Source: Brevibacillus dissolubilis
GTDB lineage: Bacteria; Bacillota; Bacilli; Brevibacillales; Brevibacillaceae
DNA length: 64,000 nt
Direction of reading: 5' to 3'
Assembly (NCBI RefSeq): GCF_006170445.1
Contig: NZ_VCNA01000012.1
Location: 62,001-126,000 of the forward strand
Below, one piece after another: positions 15,001 to 21,800 of this stretch (its first letter is position 1; the number at the start of each line of letters is the position of its first letter). Below the pieces are notes generated by a model. That model saw only the letters and a list, made by a program, of their open reading frames with translations. It did no database searches and was not told where the DNA came from. The position numbers were made by a program, and so were the translations under genes.

Positions 15001-15879
15001 TGGCACAAGCTGCGACTCCTTCCCGTCCAGCCCAACCGACCGACTCAGACCCGTTATCGACACGGCGGCGTCTATGTCGTCATCGGCGGGGCAGGCGGCA
15101 TCGGAGAAGCGTGGAGCGAATATGTGATCAAGTCTTACCAAGCTCACGTCGTCTGGATCGGCAGAAGCGCCAAAAATGAAGCGATCCAAGCCAAGCTGGA
15201 CAGACTCTCCGCATTCGGCCCGGCACCTGTCTACATCCAAGCTGATGCTACCGACTATACCTCGATGCAGCAGGCTTACGCACAAATCAAACAGCACTAC
15301 CCAGAGATTCACGGCGTGATTCACTCGGCAATCGTCCTGCTGGATCAGAGCCTCGCCAATATGGATGAACAACGCTTCCACCGCGTGCTTTCCGCCAAGG
15401 TGGATGTCAGCGTCCGCATGGCACAGGTATTCCAGAACGAGCCGTTGGATTTTGCCCTGTTCTTCTCGTCCATGCAGTCCTTTGCCAAAGCTTCCGGACA
15501 AAGCAACTACGCGGCGGGCTGCACCTTCAAGGATGCATTTGCCTACCGACTTGCACAGGAATGGCCGTGCGCGGTGAAAGTGATGAACTGGAGCTACTGG
15601 GGCAGTGTCGGAGTCGTATCGTCCCCGCTCTACCAGCAGAGAATGGCACAGGCGGGCATCGGCTCGATTGAACCGCCGGAAGCAGCAGAAGCGCTGGAAC
15701 AGCTCCTCGGCGGGCCGCTCGATCAGCTGGCAATGATGAAAACAACCGCACTGCCAAGCATCGAAGCAGAGGGCCTCACCGAATCTATCGAAGTCTATCC
15801 CGAAAGCACGGGTTCAACGATTCAGAAGCTCCGCAACTACAATCTGGGGGATCGTACCAAGATCGAACAACTGATATAG
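1..15879 (+). CDS. Hybrid NRPS / trans-AT polyketide synthase, 5' end outside window
   Basis: Multimodular assembly-line enzyme, open from base 1, so the true start lies upstream. Counting residues from base 1, the order is: tail of a condensation domain (1-100); adenylation domain (130-630; TSGSTGKPKG, YGPTE, NGKVDRK); PCP (GGDSL, Ser codon 2029); KS1 (nt 2325-3600, Cys codon 2836 in SNCSSS, His codon 3244 in HGTGT); DH1 (HVIKGLTIVP near 4318); KR1 (nt 5683-6200); ACP1 (YGFDSI, 6601); KS2 (nt 6922-8230, Cys 7426); DH2; KR2; ACP2 (11200); KS3 (nt 11545-12850, Cys 12046); DH3; KR3 to the end. No AT domain follows any KS; each is followed by a docking-type linker ending in YPF..ERYW, the trans-AT hallmark. 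KRs carry an Asp in the HSAG(I/V)I(K/R)DN region, suggesting B-type stereochemistry (inference). The last module has no ACP here; it continues in the next gene. By-eye adenylation code is D-V-S-N-M-A-I-I-Y-K, which I could not match to a known amino acid. Confidence 0.95.
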   Translation, partial: NAPVFQVAFLYQNFLQANHTQQIQEQYDDLHIEFVDEVRQEGEFELSLEVYEQGDETALNLIYNPELFDSATIERMMGHFIKLTEVLVQDPSQALETYTYLSDEEQQNLLVNWNSTQADYPTGKCIHEFFEEKVQKTPDAVAVVYEEEALTYQQLDERSTQLAIYLQAQGVCPEIPVGIFVERSFEMVIGILGILKAGGAYVPLDPNNPDERLEYMLEASEVSIILTQSRFKERMLRLSKNNASVMTLDQDWAEITKAADKGKTLKREVKPEHLAYVLYTSGSTGKPKGVMVEHRSILNTLFFLEDKYPVTEEDAYLLKTNYVFDVSLSELFGWFIGKGRLIILPPNAEKNPDLFRSYIEKYNVTHLNFVPALLNVFLNGMANNQSFTENCPLKYVMVAGEAFPKELVKKAVAVFQNSSVENIYGPTEVSIYGTWFSCTHEKIVSNQTPIGKPIANAQAYIVDQHLRPVPIGIPGELCIAGKGLARGYYKQPALTAEKFIDNPFEPGTKLYRTGDSVRWLPNGNIEYLGRIDNQVKIRGFRIELGAIESRLDEHPGISENLTVVKEQNGNKKLVAYYTAADTTTTLTQQELRQFVKAGLPEYMVPSHFICLDKMPLTPNGKVDRKLLEQREIVIERTEKLSLPASKVEEKVLHIWQELLSVNEIGMEDGFFDVGGDSLLAVAAADRIKQELSCDFGVTELFEYSNIKAISKYITEQKEKEAAAQAKSSAATSGVGIHSEENSAGHTGANANAGEQQKQTNRSDDLLESLPDYYEDSVAIIGISCHFPGAKNHHEFWNNLKEGKEAVTFFTKEELYDLGVSPELIENPNYIPMRSSIDGKELFDPGFFTISPKDAEYMDPQLRLLLLHSWKAVEDAGYVSKQIPETSVYMSASNNSYRTLLPQDATDDPENPDGYVSWVLAQSGTIPTMISHKLGFKGPSYFVHSNCSSSLVGLYSAYQSIKSGEAKYALVGGTTLHAQSSIGYIHQNGLNFSSDGHVKAFDASADGMAGGEGVAVIMLKKAVDAVKDGDHIYAVLRGIGINNDGSDKVGFYAPSVKGQAEVIQKVLDATSIHPETISYIEAHGTGTKLGDPIEVSALKQVYKQYTDKKQYCGLGSVKTNIGHLDTAAGLAGTIKIALSLYHNELPPTLNYQNPNPVMDLANSPFYVVNESRPLEQRGASHRAALSSFGLGGTNAHAIFEQYPMAKAKLQKLTNNQPSAPYLIPVSAKNNDRLKAYAQELLAFLNTDGLENSNGNCNGDLADLAYTFQVGREAMDSRVIFVTSDIDEWKQQLEDFIAGKEQTEGCFTGEKKQTKGTAPTLAEEDDLAELIPTWIAKGKLSKLAEAWAKGLDIDWEQLYSGVKPQRMSLPTYPFAEERYWPQTQTAPLTKLSQTISNGGNQLSRRTAVTTTLHPMVHQNTSTLSEQRFSTIFTGQEYFIAEHVIKGLTIVPGVVTLEMARTAVEQAIGEFDHNQAVIRLKNVVWVRPIVVEEEPVEIQIGLYAEENGQIYYRMYSEPEAADAEPVLYNQGFAELSLGTDEITLDLESIRRACSQGNMASQEFYAGMIGADYGPGYRGVQTVYTGQGQLLAQLSLPECVANTRDQYILHPSMMDGALQVAEYLQNVTRAALLAGSGEAFHAALPFALQELEVLKPCVPDMWVYVQFSEGNKPGDVIQKVDINLCDTNGTICVRMKGFSTRVMEGDSSNTTASTTSGIGSLMLEPAWREQAVAETAVPAYAERTVILVESCKADAESIQSHIGGAQVLTLDARPATVAERFQAYAGQVFERIQGILNARPQGNALFQVVISTQEEQLLFTGLIGMLKTARLENSKLITQLIEIGSEEDLNNLPAKLQENSLRPADIHIRYESGKRYVFDWSEVTPAATDVEIPWKDNGTYLITGGAGGLGYLFAKEIAQQTKQATLILTGRSTLGADKEAQLQQLRELGANVTYKPTDVTDKDAVRHLIRDIQEDYGQLNGIIHSAGIIKDNYIIKKTQDELQQVTAPKVAGLVHLDEATKNLALDFLILFSSVSGSIGSPGQADYAAANTFMDAYAKYRNELAAGNQRYGKTLSINWPLWKHGGMQVDAETEKMLEQNTGVVAMETKTGIEALYKGMATGKSQVMVLVGKLTALRQKLTQAAAFAEPQPKQATAAADANAAISNTGIDTDSLLEKVKSALKQEISKSIKVKTDDIEDNVELTKYGFDSISMTEFTNKLNRKYKLELTPTIFFEHPTLQEFATHLAGEYQGVFAAQFDVQNKAEASPSAPVQAAEKEEQDAPFFQQKRTSRFAKPIIAQPVAKQDAPAEEPIAIVGISGIFPMARDIEEFWHNLVEGKDCMTEIPKDRWDWREFYGDPAKEANKSSVKWGGFIDGIGDFDPLFFGISPREAEQMDPQQRLLMTYAWKAIEDAGYAAQSLSGTKTGVFIGTGNTGYSSLITKANTPIEGSAASNMSPSAGPNRVSFFLNIHGPSQSIDTACSSSLVAIHQAIAAMQDGDCELAIAGGVNTIILPEVYITFEKAGALSKEGKCKTFSDQADGFAHGEGAGILLLKKLSAAERDGDHIYGVIRSSVVNHGGRATSLTTPNPKAQADLLKTAYLKAGIDPRTITYIEAHGTGTELGDPVEINGLKSAFKELYQHTGDSKVTSSHCGLGSVKTNIGHLSLAAGVAGVIKILLQMKHKTLVKSLHCDTINPYIQLKDSPFYIVQEKQEWNALTDAQGRELPRRAGVSSFGIGGVNAHVVIEEYIPKADYSRTTADITLQNPAIILLSAKNAGRLQEQAQQLLDAIRKQAYTDRDLADVAYTLQVGRDAMDERLAILAGSIKELEEKLHAFVSGDDNIDDCYKGRVNKNSLQGLTVDEEIQEAIEKWMQRKKYTKLLDLWVKGLNVDWNKLYAGNKPKRISLPTYPFVQERYWIEANPANDVSVSGKTSVVPAAVLHPLLHQNTSNLMEQRFTSTYTGEEFFLAEHVVKGQPILPGVAHLELAREAVGQAAGFLLDDHTYIKLKNVVWVRPILIDGQPLRVHIGLDPAEDGDIAFEVYSDTEEADGKPLTYSQGSASLISTATTPMIDLPSLQAQCVPTTFSVSEVYDTYTMIGFDYGPAFRAVTELYTGGGMVLGKLSLPSTILDPSGPYVLHPGMMDSALQASSILVGTGENKLMLPFAIEEIEVYGRCESTMWAYVRYSEGSSATDKVHKRDIDLCDEQGNVCVRMKGLSFRVVEGGGDEPSKTPKNIGTLMLEPVWKAQEVVQDTVVTEYAQHIIMLCEEMNGISQAGIKESIEAQISGAQCILLESAQEGIAERFQACAGQVFEQVQSILNNRPQANILLQVVTSTKGEQHLFTGLSGLLKTAGLENSKLITQLIETDPREDLAGLAAKLAENKQSARDRQIRYVDGKRHIIDWSEVEAPATIDPAHLPWKDQGVYLITGGAGGLGFIFAREIATKAKNPTLILTGRSALSHDKQAQLRELQALGARVEYKQVDVAQKSAVSDLIQTIQADHGTLNAIIHSAGVIRDNYLHKKTLSEVQDVLAPKVQGLVNLDEASQEIALDFFVLFSSIAGTMGSPGQADYAMANAFMDAYAAYRNSLIPTLYRHGLTLSINWPLWKNGGMHVDPETEKLTLQSTGVVSMETETGVQALYKALASGKHKILVMEGVLPTMKQKLLQATPPANPQPVQAIAAPAPVTPQQEQVQAPVASAAQFNTNDLTDKVRAALMQEVSKLLKIRVSDIDVDMEFNQYGFDSITLTEFANNLNDQYKLELTPTIFFEYTTVNTFAEHLAKAHQAVFAARFAVHANVENAVPAAAATAAKAEATEVKQETTISAPRRSSRFVKPAVQQQLTAPQQVTHVAEPVAIVGMSGIFPMARDVEEYWQNLLQGKDCITEIPEDRWDWREYYGDPVHEANKTNVKWGGFIDGVAEFDPLFFGISPREAEQMDPQQRLLMTYAWKAIEDAGYSTQSLSGTNTAVYIGTGNTGYTSLLSKANVDIEGSTAANMSPSVGPNRVSYMFNIHGPSEPIDTACSSALVAIHRAVCDMQDGNCEMAIAGGVNTVVTPEGHIAYDKAGALSKEGKCKTFSDRADGFAVGEGAGILFLKKLSAAERDGDHIYGVIRGTAENHGGRANSLTTPNPKAQAELLKTAYTKAGIDPRTVTYIEAHGTGTALGDPVEINGLKSAFKDLYEKTGDSQVTSTHCGLGSVKTNIGHLALAAGVAGVIKILLQMKHKTLVKSLHCEPMNPYIQLKDSPFYIVTENQEWKAPKDAQGNDLPRRAGVSSFGIGGVNAHIVIEEYIPRQANNATESPATTPQNPAVIVLSAKDGERLKDQAQQLLDAIRTSHYADRDLTDIAYTLQVGRDVMEERLAIIAGSIQDLEEKLQGFVNGQDNLQDVYSGKVKKGSLQKLMADEEIQEAIDKWMQRKKYGKLLDLWVEGLNVDWNKLYGDHKPKRITLPTYPFARERYWVDVHSAKATKANKQAQASKGTVENHAPSVLSSLFTTSVAPAAVLHPLLHQNTSDLTEQRFSSTFTGNEFFLSDHKVKGNPVLPGVAYLEMARAAVSQAVRGLKGSQAKISIKNVVWVQPIIVKDRPAHIHIGLAPQPNGEIGYEVYSGSESDDINTGRTIHSQGSVAISALGDTPVLDLNRLFTQCSQTTLSSSQCYELFQAVGIEYGLSHQGIEQIYVGQGQALAKLSLPVAVAHTIEQFVLHPSLMDSALQATVGLALGSGDDSTSMPFALEEIEVFGRCTAEMWAYVRHSEGRQADSRVQKLDIDVCDAQGNVCVRIKGISSRVLEQGSRGGKGNHTPSVTASVPHEPLAGTLMLAPVWDTVTVEKNRVLPIAGDQVVIVGGNEASIKAVTRHYPKAQVLQLHHHDTIGMIADRLQAVGSIDHIIWIAPSHPAAFLAGDEIIDGQQQGVLQLFRIIKAMLQLGYGNRQVSWTVITEQTQLVHKDDTVHPTHASVHGLIGSMAKEYANWKTRLIDVETNHDWATTDLFTLPADPQGDTWAYRNGEWHKLRLLPVQPNRPTQTRYRHGGVYVVIGGAGGIGEAWSEYVIKSYQAHVVWIGRSAKNEAIQAKLDRLSAFGPAPVYIQADATDYTSMQQAYAQIKQHYPEIHGVIHSAIVLLDQSLANMDEQRFHRVLSAKVDVSVRMAQVFQNEPLDFALFFSSMQSFAKASGQSNYAAGCTFKDAFAYRLAQEWPCAVKVMNWSYWGSVGVVSSPLYQQRMAQAGIGSIEPPEAAEALEQLLGGPLDQLAMMKTTALPSIEAEGLTESIEVYPESTGSTIQKLRNYNLGDRTKIEQLI

Positions 15880-15895
15880 GGAGGAAGCCACCAAC

Positions 15896-18800
15896 ATGCA
15901 GACAGTGGAACAACTTCTTTGCAAAATGTTATGGGGTCAATTGCAGTCGATCGGATTTTTCACAGAGACATACGCTGTGACTGATCTCGAATGGAAATCG
16001 CGGCTGCATGGTTTCTATGGCAGATGGTTTGAAGAAACCATCCGAGTCCTCGTGCGCCATAACTATCTGAAGCAAGAGGGAGACAAGTATTGGGTAATCA
16101 ACTCAACCCGATTGGATATTGCCGCCCTCTGGAAGGAATGGGACGAGCAAAAAGTAACGTGGCTCCAAGACAGCAACATGAAAGCAATGGTGGCCTTATT
16201 AGATGCAACACTGAAAGCCTTGCCGGAGATTCTCTCCGGCAAGGTTTCTGCCACCGATATCATGTTCCCCAACTCATCCATGGAACTGGTAGAAGGCGTC
16301 TACAAACACAACAAAATCTCAGATTACTTCAATGAAGTCCTTGCCGATACGCTCGTCGCTTACCTGCAAGAGCGCCTCAAGCAAGACCCGTCCACCAAGC
16401 TTCGCATCATCGAGATCGGCGCAGGAACCGGTGGAACCAGTGCCATGGTTTTCAAAAAGCTCAAGCCCTACCAGCAGCATATTCAAGAATACTGCTACAC
16501 CGACCTTTCCCGTGCCTTTTTGATGCATGCCGAACGGTCATATGGTCCTGAGAATCCGTATCTGACCTACCACATCTGCAATGTCGAACAGCCGATTGCG
16601 GGTCAAGGCATCGATGCAGGCGGATACGACGTCGCCATCGCGACCAATGTCCTCCACGCCACCAAAAATATCCGCGTCACCCTGCGCAACACCAAAGCCG
16701 TCCTGAAAAAGCACGGCTTAATTCTATTAAATGAGATCAGCAGCTATAACCTGTTCTCCCACCTGACGTTTGGTCTGTTGGAGGGCTGGTGGCTGTATGA
16801 AGACCCTGAGCTGCGTATCCCCGGCTGTCCCGGACTCTACCCAGAGGCATGGGAAAAGGTGCTGGAGGGAGAGGGCTTCCGCTATGTCACCTTCATGGCG
16901 GAGCAATCGCATGACCTCGGTCAGCAGATTATCGTGGCGGAGAGCGACGGGGTCGTACGGCAAAAGCAACAGACAATCTCAAGCGTGACAACGGGAACAT
17001 CAACTACGGCAACCTCCACGGCATCTACACCGACGACAGCAACACCAGCGAGCCGTCAGTTCGTAACGGACCAAGCCTTCTCGGCAACTCCGCCTGTCGC
17101 TGCCGCACAACCAAGAACAGCAACGATCACCGACCAAGTCCTTTTTGATCAAACCTTACAGTACGTAAAAGCAACTCTAGCTGAAGCCATCAAGCTTCCC
17201 CCAGAACGTATCCAACTGGACACCACCTTCGAGAAATACGGCATCGACTCGATCCTGCAAGTCAATTTTATCCGCGAGCTGGAAGCAGTCACCGGAACCC
17301 TGCCGAAAACAATTCTCTTCGAACACAGCAACACCCAAGAGCTAATCGATTATCTGGTGAAAAATCATGCAGATCAACTACGGAAGTGGATTAGCGGAGG
17401 AGAGACGGAATCAGCTGGAGAGTCAGCTCAGGAGCAGGCAGCTGTACATAATCCGACTATCATGGCACCAACAGTACCAAGCACCACACCAAGCACTGCA
17501 CCAAGCACCACACCAAGCACTGCACCAAGCACCACACCAAACGCCGTACCAACAGCTGTCCGCCGTACCGCATCGATATCCGATGAAGCTCTTTTTGAAC
17601 AGACTATGCAATTCGTAAGAGCAACCTTGGCTGAAGCGATCAAGCTGTCTGCGGACAAAATCAACGTCGATACCACCTTTGAGAAATACGGCATCGATTC
17701 GATCCTGCAGGTCAATTTTATCCGCGAGCTGGAAACGATCACGGGTGCGTTGCCAAAAACAATTCTGTTCGAACACACCAATACGCAGGAACTGGTCGAC
17801 TACCTTGTGAAAAACCACTCGGACAAGCTACGGGCTACTTTTGCTGTTGAAGAGACAGTAGAGGTTCCGATCCAAGCTGCTCCGGTAACGATCGAAACCG
17901 GGATGAAGCCTGCTGCAGCTGAATATGTACCTGATGTTCCAGTGCCGGTATTCACCGCTAATACAGGTCGTTTTATCACAGCGCATAACGCGCAGGAGAC
18001 TGTACGCCATCAACCACAGCCAGAAATGATCCGTAATCATCCCGAGCCGCAGGTTGTCCGTCCTGCTCAGGAGACTGTTACAGCCTCGACTGTTCAGCAG
18101 GCACCACCATCCCAACCCGACACCTCAGAAGATATCGCCATCATCGGGATCAGTGGCCGCTACCCATCCTCCAAGAATCTCGAAGAACTCTGGGCTAATC
18201 TCCAAACCGCCCAAAACTGCATCACCGAAGCCCCAGCATCCCGCTGGCGTAACTCGCTCATCAGCCTCTTGTCCAAATCACCACGCCCGATGACCAAGAA
18301 ATACTACGGTGGGTTCTTGGATCAGACCGACCGCTTTGACTACCAGCTGTTCGGCGTTCATCAGCAGCAGGTGATGGAGATGACACCAGAGCTTCGGCTG
18401 TTCCTGGAGACGGTATGGGCAACCTTTGAGAGCGCAGGTTATACCAAGCAGGGGATCAATGAGCTGCAAGACCGCAACCAAAAAGGGGTCGGGGTCTTCG
18501 TCGCCAACATGTACAACCAGTATTTTTGGAGTATCCCTTCATTAGAACAAGCGGTGCTCAGCTCCAACGGCACCGACTGGCATATCGCCAACCGCGTCTC
18601 CCACTTTTTCAACCTCACCGGGCCAAGCCTTGCGATCAACACCGCTTGCTCTGGCTCCCTGCATGCGATTCACCTCGCCTGCGAAAGTCTCAAACAGAAA
18701 AGCTGCTCCATGGCCATCGCCGGGGGAATCAATCTGACGCTGGATGTCTCCAAATATGAACTGCTGGATCGCGCCCATTTCCTCGGAAGCGGTCAAGAGA

Positions 18801-21800
18801 GCAAAAGCTTCGGCGCAGGTGACGGCCTGATCCCAGGGGAAGGCGTGGGCGCTGTCCTGTTAAAACCACTGTCAAAAGCGATTGAAGATCAGGATCATAT
18901 TTATGCTGTGATTAAAAGCAGTTTGATCAACCACAGCGGGGGCAGACAGATGTATACCGCTCCCGATCCGAAGCAACAGACCCAACTGATCGTAAACGCG
19001 CTCAAGGATTCCGGCATCGACCCGACCACGATCGGTTACGTGGAGTCGGCCGCCAATGGCTCTGAACTGGGAGACTCGATTGAAGTCATCGCTCTGAACA
19101 AAGCATTCAGTACCTTTACCGATAAAAAGCAATTCTGTGCACTTGGTTCCGTCAAATCGAATCTGGGTCATCTTGAAGCCGCGTCTGGCATCTCGCAGCT
19201 GAGCAAAGTGATTTTACAGATGCAGCACGCAACACTGGTGCCGACCATCAATGCCGAGCCGATGAATCCGAATATCAAGCTGGAGAAGACCGCGTTTTAT
19301 CTCCAGCAAGAGGCCAAGCCGTGGAATCCGATCCAAGACCCGCTGACCGGCAAAAACCTGCCGCGCAGAAGCATGATCAATTCCTTTGGAGCGGGTGGGG
19401 CATATGCCAACCTGATTATCGAGGAATATGTGGGGGATCAAGCATCAGCGGGGATTACTGACACAGACATACGTTTCCCGCAAGATCAACTCTTCGTTTT
19501 CTCAGCTCAAACCGAATCGAGCCTGTACAACTATCTGGAGAACATGCAGGCATTCCTGCAGAAAAACTCCTCTCTTAGCCCTGCTGCTGTTGCGCTCTCC
19601 CTGGCGAGGATTAACCACGGTCTGGAAAAGCGGGTGGCGATTGTGGCATCCACGGTTGATGAACTGATCGAAAAACTGAATACCTTCCTGAAAATACAAA
19701 GAAGTTCAGCAGATTTGAACATCTATGCTTCTGTTGATCTCGCATCCGATGCTGATTATGCCGATGCATCCACCATCCAACAACTGATGGGGCAAAAAGC
19801 ACTCAACCAACTGGCACGACTCTGGGCATCAGGTGCAACGGTTGATTTCAGACCGCTGTATCAGGATCGGAAGACATCGTGGGTTGCTCTGCCGACCTAT
19901 GCGTTTGACCACCAAGTTGCGTTTCGTTTTGATTACAGCGGCTTCGGATTGGATGACAGGCCAGGTGAGTACATAGGGCAAAATAACCAGCACCAGAGCC
20001 GCCCGAATCATCAACATGACCAACACGACATCACCGACGCATTCCACATGACCCCAGAGGTTTTTACCTATGACGAACCATATGTAAAAGCCCACCAAAT
20101 GAACGGTCAGCAGGTACTCGTCGGAGCCACCTATGCAAGCTTGGCGGCCAAAGCCTTTTTCAACCTGTTCCCAGAAGAACAAAGCGTTCAGATCCGCAAA
20201 CTCAACTATGTCAGACCAATAGAGATCCCGGCGAACCAACAGGTTGAGATCTCAGTAGAGCCGATCCAGCGGGGGGCCGCCATTGACTTCCAAATTCTCT
20301 ATCGCTTCACACCTTCTCAGGCATGGAATCTTACCGCAACAGGCCAACTGAAGAAGACTTCTATTGAAAGCATTGAAAACGTGGCAAGCCAAAAAACAGA
20401 CGTAGAGCGCATAAAACAGTCCCTTGCCCAATTCCACGACTTGGATCGGATTTACCAACGCGGTGCAGGTCTCGTCGAGTGGGGGGACGTATTCAAGACC
20501 ATCACCCAGCTCTATCTCGGACCGGATCGGGTACTCGCCAAAATCGACCTGGATTCCAACCCGCAAGCAGAGACGCGCAACTACGAGCTGAACCCGCTGA
20601 TTACCAACAGTGCGTACTTAGCGGTGCTTTACCTAATCGAGCAGCAGAACATCGAGGGTGCCTACCTACCGTTCGGCATCAATGACATCCAGTTCAAACA
20701 GGGCCACCATCTCCAATCCTGCTGGCTGGATATCAAGCTGGTGAAAAATTCGGGCGAGCTGCTGATCTTCGATGTAGAGGTGATCAATGAGGAGTCAGAG
20801 GCGGTCATCCGCTTTACAGGCTATTCACTCAAACGAAATCATTTCACCGGGGCAGTACCGCCACAGTCGGCAAGTCAGATGTCCCAGCCGATCCAGCCGA
20901 TCCAGCCAATCTCAACCCCGGCTGTTCCGGCTTTTTCAGAGATCGCCGCCACTACCGAGGATCTTCTCGGCAAAATCCAGAAGTACTTGGTCGGTAAGTT
21001 CCGCAAGATCGCGGCACATACAGCGAAAGTGACGAATCTGGAAGTCAGTGTGATGGACTTAGGAATTGACTCCGCCCAATTAGTGGCTCTGACCATGGAG
21101 ATCGAAGCAGAGGCTCAGATCGAGTTGAACCCGACTCTGTTCTTTGAATATCCGAATATCAAAGAGTTGGCTGGATTCTTCTTCGAGGAGCATAAGAGCG
21201 AGTTTGCCCAACTGCTCGTGAATCCAGCGGCAGGACATGCTGAGCAAGTGATGCCAGCCAATGTGGTTGACCAGCCTGGTGAAAGCAATTCCACCTCAAT
21301 CCATGTCGCATCTGCAACCATGCCACAACCACCACAACACGACGGGATCGCCATCATCGGTATCTCAGGACAATTCCCACAAGCCAATGATCCGGCTGAA
21401 TTCTGGCAGAACCTGATTACCGGCAAAAACTGCATCACCGAAATCCCGGCAGAACGCTGGAATTGGCGCGATTACTGCGGAGATACCGCACAAGCTGCCA
21501 ATCCTGCCAGCATCCAATGGGGCGGCTTCATCGACGGCGTAGGCGAATTCGACCCACTCTTCTTCGGCATTTCACCGAGAGAAGCATCGCTCATGGACCC
21601 ACAGCAATACCTGTTGCTGACCCACACCTGGAAAGCGATGGAGGATGCCGGGATCACCGGACAATCCCTGTCGCACAGCCCGACTGGCGTATTCGTCGCC
21701 GCAGGGAACAGCGAGGTGGAGACAGCCATCCCGTCCCTGATTCCGAACCGCATCTCGTATGCCCTAGACCTACGCGGGCCAAGTGAATATTGCGAAGCCG

